From positions 1-30,805 of the forward strand of contig URGG01000012.1 of NCBI GenBank assembly GCA_900547345.1: a DNA stretch of 30,805 nucleotides. Reading direction: 5' to 3'. Shown here in pieces: positions 27,815 through 30,805 of the stretch. Under the pieces are notes generated by a model that was not told the DNA's origin, searched no databases, and worked only from the letters and a program-made list of their open reading frames with translations. The number at the start of each line of letters is the position of its first letter. The first letter of the stretch is position 1. The position numbers and the translations under genes are program-made. The stretch is from an uncultured Collinsella sp. (lineage in GTDB: Bacteria > Actinomycetota > Coriobacteriia > Coriobacteriales > Coriobacteriaceae).

Positions 27815-27874
27815 CTAATCGTCAACGACAGGTAAATAGTCACCTGTCACTAACCCCTTATGAGAGGAGAAGCA

Positions 27875-28186
27875 ATGGACGAGAAGTACAGCCCGAGCTA
27901 CGAGGCCATGGCGCCGGAGATGATCACCTTCGCGCTGGCGGAGAACGGGTGCATGGAGGAGACGCACAGCTCCATCGCCTCGCGCATCAACGCGAAGTGG
28001 GGCTTCGACGTGTTCGCCGTGAAGCTCATGGAGTCCGACTCGTGCAAGCCGTTCGAGCTGGGCGGCAAGACGCACTACGCCTGCGCCAGCGTGCGCTTCA
28101 CCGTTCGCGGCGTCGGCTGGGCCACGGACTTCGAGACCATCGTGCGCGCGCCCGAGTGGGACGACGACGAGGAGAAGGAGGAGTAG
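27875..28186 (+). CDS. Element early protein of unknown function
   Basis: This is a 103-residue acidic protein, first in the rightward unit. Residues ~15-50 are helical (MITFALAENGCMEETHSSIASRINAKWGFD), followed by strands (TVRGVGWATDFETIVRA) and an acidic tail of Asp/Glu/Lys. It is not recognised. AGAGGAGA lies 6 nt before the ATG at 27875, which favours it over the ATG at 27860 lying upstream of that site. Its stop is directly followed by the next ATG. Confidence 0.7.
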   Translation: MDEKYSPSYEAMAPEMITFALAENGCMEETHSSIASRINAKWGFDVFAVKLMESDSCKPFELGGKTHYACASVRFTVRGVGWATDFETIVRAPEWDDDEEKEE

Positions 28187-28387
28187 ATGAACGGGAAGCT
28201 GATGAAGGAGCGCCGCCGCGCGCTGGGCATGACCCAGATGCAGCTGGCGGTGGCCGTGGGTGCGTCGAGCGTGACCCAGGTGAGCTGCTGGGAGCGCGGC
28301 TGCACCGTGGCCAGCGTGCCCAAGCTGAGGAAGCTGGCCGAGGTCCTGGGCGTGACCATGGAGCAGCTGCTGGAAGAGGAGGAGTAG
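28187..28387 (+). CDS. Small XRE-family regulator (Cro-like position)
   Basis: The 66-residue protein is almost only a helix-turn-helix: MKERRRALGMTQMQLAVAVGASSVTQVSCWERG, then VPKLRKLAEVLGVTMEQLLEEE. The fold matches HTH_3 proteins such as Cro or excisionase-type regulators. It starts right after the stop of the previous gene and may counter the leftward repressor at the shared operators. Cro versus accessory regulator cannot be decided. Confidence 0.85.
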   Translation: MNGKLMKERRRALGMTQMQLAVAVGASSVTQVSCWERGCTVASVPKLRKLAEVLGVTMEQLLEEEE

Positions 28388-28408
28388 CGATGGCGGAGGT
28401 GATCGTAT

Positions 28409-28564
28409 ATGGGCGCCACAGCCGCGGAGCGTCGGGCGGCGCTGACTGCCGCAAGGTCCGCGTTCGCCCTGCCGGAGGTCCGGCGGGAGTACGAGAGGTG
28501 GAGGGCCGAGCGCGCACAGGCCGCCAAGCACAGCGCGCCCAGTCCCCTGAAGAGGCCCGCGTGA
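28409..28564 (+). CDS. Small 51-residue element protein, unknown
   Basis: The ATG at 28409 follows a near-ideal ribosome site GGAGGTGAT (28395-28403) by 5 nt. The 51 residues are Arg/Ala-rich and probably helical (AERRAALTAARSAFALPEVR, REYERWRAERAQ), ending PLKRPA. The stop overlaps the next start in the sequence GTGA. A different frame is open from 28390, but its first codons are the ribosome site itself, so this ORF is the better call. No function is recognised. Confidence 0.65.
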   Translation: MGATAAERRAALTAARSAFALPEVRREYERWRAERAQAAKHSAPSPLKRPA

Positions 28565-28806
28565 GCGGGTACCCGCAAGTATCGCACAGGCGCGCCGAGT
28601 TCTGGCGCACGGTCCGCACGGCGCTGGCCGTGGCCCTGCTCGTCGCGCTGGCCGTGGGGCAGGCGTGGCAGCTCGGCTACACGCAGGGCACGGCGGCCGG
28701 CTACGGCGAGGGCCGCGCGGACGGCACGGACCGGGCGTACGAGCGCGGATACTCCGCCGCGGTCTCCGACTACCAGGGGGGTGTGGCGGAATGGGCGAGG
28801 GAGTAG
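28561..28806 (+). CDS. Small single-span membrane protein of the element
   Basis: The GTG start at 28561 overlaps the previous stop (GTGA), with AAGAGG about 6 nt upstream. The 81-residue product has one hydrophobic helix at about 20-40 (ALAVALLVALAVGQAW), then a Gly/Tyr-rich repetitive tail (GYTQGTAAGYGEG, AYERGYSAAV) with a YxxG-like pattern. The small size and position among phage early genes fit an accessory membrane protein. It overlaps the next gene by 16 nt. The family is unknown. Confidence 0.6.
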   Translation: MSGYPQVSHRRAEFWRTVRTALAVALLVALAVGQAWQLGYTQGTAAGYGEGRADGTDRAYERGYSAAVSDYQGGVAEWARE

Positions 28807-29312
28807 AGGCCGTCGTGGCCATCGACCCCGGGTCGCTCCACACCGGCGTGGTCCACATGACGCGCCGCCGCGTGCTCGACTCGCGCACGTTCGCCTTCAA
28901 GGAGGGCTGCGGCGCTGACAACGGCCTGCTGGACGCGCGCTGCGAGGAGATCTGGACGCTGCTGCGGAGGTTTTTGGAGACCCACGAGCACGGCCTGATC
29001 GTGATGGAGGGCTTCGTCCCCTACCCGGGCCGCTGCGGCGGCACCAAGGGCTCGCACCAGACGCCGTGGCTGTGCGGCCAGCTGCTGGGACACCTGCGCG
29101 AGGCCGGCGAGCAGGTCGTGCTGCAGACCAGCAGGCAGGTGCTCAACGGCAGGACGCGCGGCAACGCCGCGTGGACCGTGGACTGGCTGAGGAACAGCCG
29201 GCAGTTCTACCTGGGGCAGGGGCTCGTGACCAACGAGCACGAGCGCAGCGCCTTCGCCCACGGCTGGTACTACCTGCACACCGGCGAGGGCGCGCCGAAT
29301 GAGGAGGGGTGA
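28791..29312 (+). CDS. RuvC-like (RNase H-fold) Holliday junction resolvase of the element
   Basis: The 173-residue protein matches the RuvC-like nuclease fold: AVVAIDPGSLHTGVV (acidic Asp12), LIVMEGFVPY (acidic Glu73) after a helix, and a C-terminal NEHERSAFAHGWYY where cellular RuvC has its Asp-rich helix. Such phage-type resolvases cut branched DNA during replication or packaging. The ATG at 28791 is chosen because GGGGGGTG lies about 7 nt upstream; the frame extends to 28665 but that part is antisense-like low-complexity Arg/Gly. It overlaps both neighbours, consistent with one compact operon. Activity is inferred from motifs. Confidence 0.75.
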   Translation: MGEGVEAVVAIDPGSLHTGVVHMTRRRVLDSRTFAFKEGCGADNGLLDARCEEIWTLLRRFLETHEHGLIVMEGFVPYPGRCGGTKGSHQTPWLCGQLLGHLREAGEQVVLQTSRQVLNGRTRGNAAWTVDWLRNSRQFYLGQGLVTNEHERSAFAHGWYYLHTGEGAPNEEG

Positions 29313-29835
29313 GCGGTGCCGCCCGTGGACGGCCTCCGAGGAGCGCAGGCTGGCCGAGATCGCCGGCACCATGCCGCGGCGCGAGGTGGCCAGGGCGCTG
29401 AGGAGATCCAACGAGGCCGTGCGCCAGAAGGCGTCCCGCATGGGCGTGAGCCTGCGCCACTGGGAGCCAAGGTGCTCCGAGACGTGCCCGGCGTGCGGGA
29501 TGGCCCGCACGGGACTGAGGGCGAGCGGCACCTGCCGCCCGTGCGAGCTGAGGGCGCTGGTGGCCCGCGCGGAGTCCGAGACGGCCGAGGCCATGGAGCG
29601 CCTGGGGCCGGCCGACCGCGCCGTGTACGCGTCCACCGAGACGAGGCTGCAGAGCGCACCGGACCCGAGGCCCGCGCCGCCCCGCACCGAGGGCATGACG
29701 CCCTACCGCGCCGCGAGGGCGCGCGACGCCTACGACGAGGCGCTGGAGCGGTGGGAGGTGAGGACGCTCACCAGGCTGCTGAAGGCGAGGCGCCGACGCC
29801 TCGAACGCATGATTAAAAAAATCTCAAATCAATGA
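29299..29835 (+). CDS. HTH (SANT/Myb-like) plus zinc-finger protein of the element
   Basis: The 178-residue basic protein overlaps the resolvase gene by 14 nt. Residues ~9-52 resemble a SANT/Myb-like helix-turn-helix (RPWTASEERRLAEIAGTMPRR, then EVARALRRSNEAVRQKASRMG). Residues ~58-85 hold four cysteines in a zinc-ribbon-like layout (CSETCPACG ... CRPCELR). A helical, Pro-interrupted region and an Arg/Lys-rich tail (RLLKARRRRLERMIKKI) follow. It is probably a DNA-binding transcription or packaging factor; its role is not assignable. The GC content fits the element. Confidence 0.72.
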   Translation: MRRGERCRPWTASEERRLAEIAGTMPRREVARALRRSNEAVRQKASRMGVSLRHWEPRCSETCPACGMARTGLRASGTCRPCELRALVARAESETAEAMERLGPADRAVYASTETRLQSAPDPRPAPPRTEGMTPYRAARARDAYDEALERWEVRTLTRLLKARRRRLERMIKKISNQ

Positions 29836-29872
29836 CACAAACGCATTTTCCCAGCTAGGAGGAGTAGGAAAC

Positions 29873-30805
29873 ATGCAACTCAAGAGAGTAAAGACCGAGG
29901 ACGTCTACCCGAGCGAGGGCAACCCCCGCCGAGACTTCGGCGACCTCGACGCGCTGGCCGCCAGCTTCGCGCTGAACCCGGCGCACCCCGGCGAGCCCAT
30001 GACCCCGCCGCTGCTCGTGCAGGACGGCGGCGTGTACCGCATCGTCGACGGCGAGCGCCGCTGGCGCGCCATGCGCAAGGCGGGCACGGCCGAGTTCGAC
30101 GCCGTGGTGTGCGAGGACTGGGGCGACGCCGACGCCGCGCTGGCGATGCTGGCCACCGACGACAAGAAGCCGCTGGACGACGCCGAGCGCAGCCGCGGCG
30201 CGCAGCGCTGCCTGCTGCTGGGCGTGGAGCCCGAGAAGGTCGAGCGCGCCGTGCGCAAGAAGGGCATGGCCCGCGTGCGCCGCGTGGCGTCAGAGATCGG
30301 CGCCGAGGCCGAGACCATGAGCCTGGACCACCTGCTGGCCGTGGCCGAGTTCACCGGCCAGCGCGCGGTCCGCGTGGCGAACGCGAGCGAGCGCGACTGG
30401 GTGCGTGTGGCCAGGGAGTGCCGCCGCGAGGTCGAGAGCGAGCGCGTCGTGGCCGCCTTCGACGAGGCCGCCGAGCGCCTGGGCGTCGAGCTGCACGGCC
30501 AGAAGTCCTTCGACACGGCCGGCTACGCCTACGACTGCCGCGCCGACAACCCGAAGGTGTTCGAGGACAAGGCGGCCGACGACCCGGAGGGGGCCGCGTG
30601 GGTGCTGGTGCTGCCGACGGTGGCCGCGCCGTACGCCTACCGCTACGTGCCCGCCGACACCGAGGAGAAGGCGGCCGCGGCGAGGCTGCGCGAGGACGCC
30701 GACCGCATGGAGACGACGTGCCGCGAGGCGGCCGGCTCCATGTTCGCGCACCTCGCCGAGCGCCTGCTGGGGGGCGACTACCCGGAGCACGCCATGGCCA
30801 AGTCC
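29873..30805 (+). CDS. ParB-like nuclease-domain protein (partial, runs off right edge)
   Basis: The 311 visible residues start at an ATG preceded by AGGAGGAG with an 8-nt spacer. Residues ~1-90 are a ParB/Srx domain: EGNPRRDF (15-22), PLLVQDGGVYRIVDGERRWRAM. A helical domain with many Ala/Glu/Arg residues follows (DDAERSRGAQRCLLLGV and REVESERVVAAFDEA). In mobile elements such proteins act either in partition or as phage nuclease/helper proteins; no ParA is visible next to it. The C-terminus is beyond the window. Confidence 0.83.
   Translation, partial: MQLKRVKTEDVYPSEGNPRRDFGDLDALAASFALNPAHPGEPMTPPLLVQDGGVYRIVDGERRWRAMRKAGTAEFDAVVCEDWGDADAALAMLATDDKKPLDDAERSRGAQRCLLLGVEPEKVERAVRKKGMARVRRVASEIGAEAETMSLDHLLAVAEFTGQRAVRVANASERDWVRVARECRREVESERVVAAFDEAAERLGVELHGQKSFDTAGYAYDCRADNPKVFEDKAADDPEGAAWVLVLPTVAAPYAYRYVPADTEEKAAAARLREDADRMETTCREAAGSMFAHLAERLLGGDYPEHAMAKS

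Larger units (their letters stand above)
27753..27852. promoter_or_regulatory. Divergent promoter region with five repeated operator half-sites
   Basis: ACCTGTTACTG-like copies occur at 27753 (exact), 27781 (ACCTATTGACT), 27796 (ACCTATTACTG), 27842 (ACCTGTCACTA), and inverted at 27823-27833. ACAGGT and ACCTGT at 27828 and 27842 form a perfect 6-bp inverted repeat with an 8-nt spacer. They overlap both predicted promoters. The region is strikingly AT-rich within the GC-rich element. Confidence 0.65.

Noticed and set aside
28390..28806. Single membrane-protein ORF starting at ATG 28390
   Set aside because: Its first codons are the ribosome-binding site of the 51-residue ORF at 28409. The GTG at 28561 overlapping that stop gives a more natural start for the membrane protein.
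25883..30805. Right attachment repeat of the element within the window
   Set aside because: No second copy of the tRNA-Gln 3' end was seen; the element continues beyond the right edge.

Overview
This window looks like chromosomal DNA from a Coriobacteriia member, most likely a Collinsella-type gut actinobacterium. The reasons are moderately high GC, Gram-positive-style sortase pili, a MalQ/glycogen phosphorylase pair beside a sugar ABC transporter, and actinobacterial housekeeping genes. The genus is inferred from overall gene flavour, not from a marker gene.

Region 1 (1-4500): a leftward pilus operon. A 1242-aa LPXTG-like adhesin or tip pilin is followed, with a 17-nt overlap, by a second secreted pilin that runs off the left edge. 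Region 2 (4560-9880): leftward housekeeping genes. These are typA/bipA, a three-gene cluster of bifunctional nuclease, membrane protein and unknown protein, a tRNA-Ile(GAT), and a Tat-exported coiled-coil/CHAP-like peptidoglycan hydrolase.

Region 3 (9879-23590): carbohydrate metabolism. Rightward galE, malQ and glgP face a leftward four-gene sugar ABC importer (binding protein, two permeases, ATPase). The convergent gap holds three exact 80-bp tandem units, each an inverted repeat. Beyond the ABC operon lie a TreR-like GntR/UTRA repressor (leftward) and a divergent alpha-glucoside-type PTS EIICB fused to a HAD phosphatase. A 12-bp palindrome, consensus TTGTTTAAACAA, sits in front of malQ, the ABC operon (twice), the repressor and the PTS gene, and also in the typA-pilin gap. 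I infer one alpha-glucoside regulon that imports sugar by both PTS and ABC, may dephosphorylate the PTS product, and feeds MalQ and GlgP.

Region 4 (23700-25882): a polyprenyl synthase, a protein with two peptidoglycan-binding repeats, and tRNA-Gln(TTG).

Region 5 (25883-30805): the left end of an integrated element, probably a prophage, inserted at the 3' end of tRNA-Gln. It is visibly more GC-rich than the chromosome. A leftward lysogeny-type module (XRE repressor and large serine recombinase) diverges from rightward early genes: an unknown protein, a small XRE, two overlapping small ORFs, a RuvC-like resolvase, an HTH/zinc-finger protein and a ParB-like protein cut by the right edge. The recombinase frame has no stop inside the element and reads antisense through the tRNA and the neighbouring host gene. 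The right att site lies outside the window.
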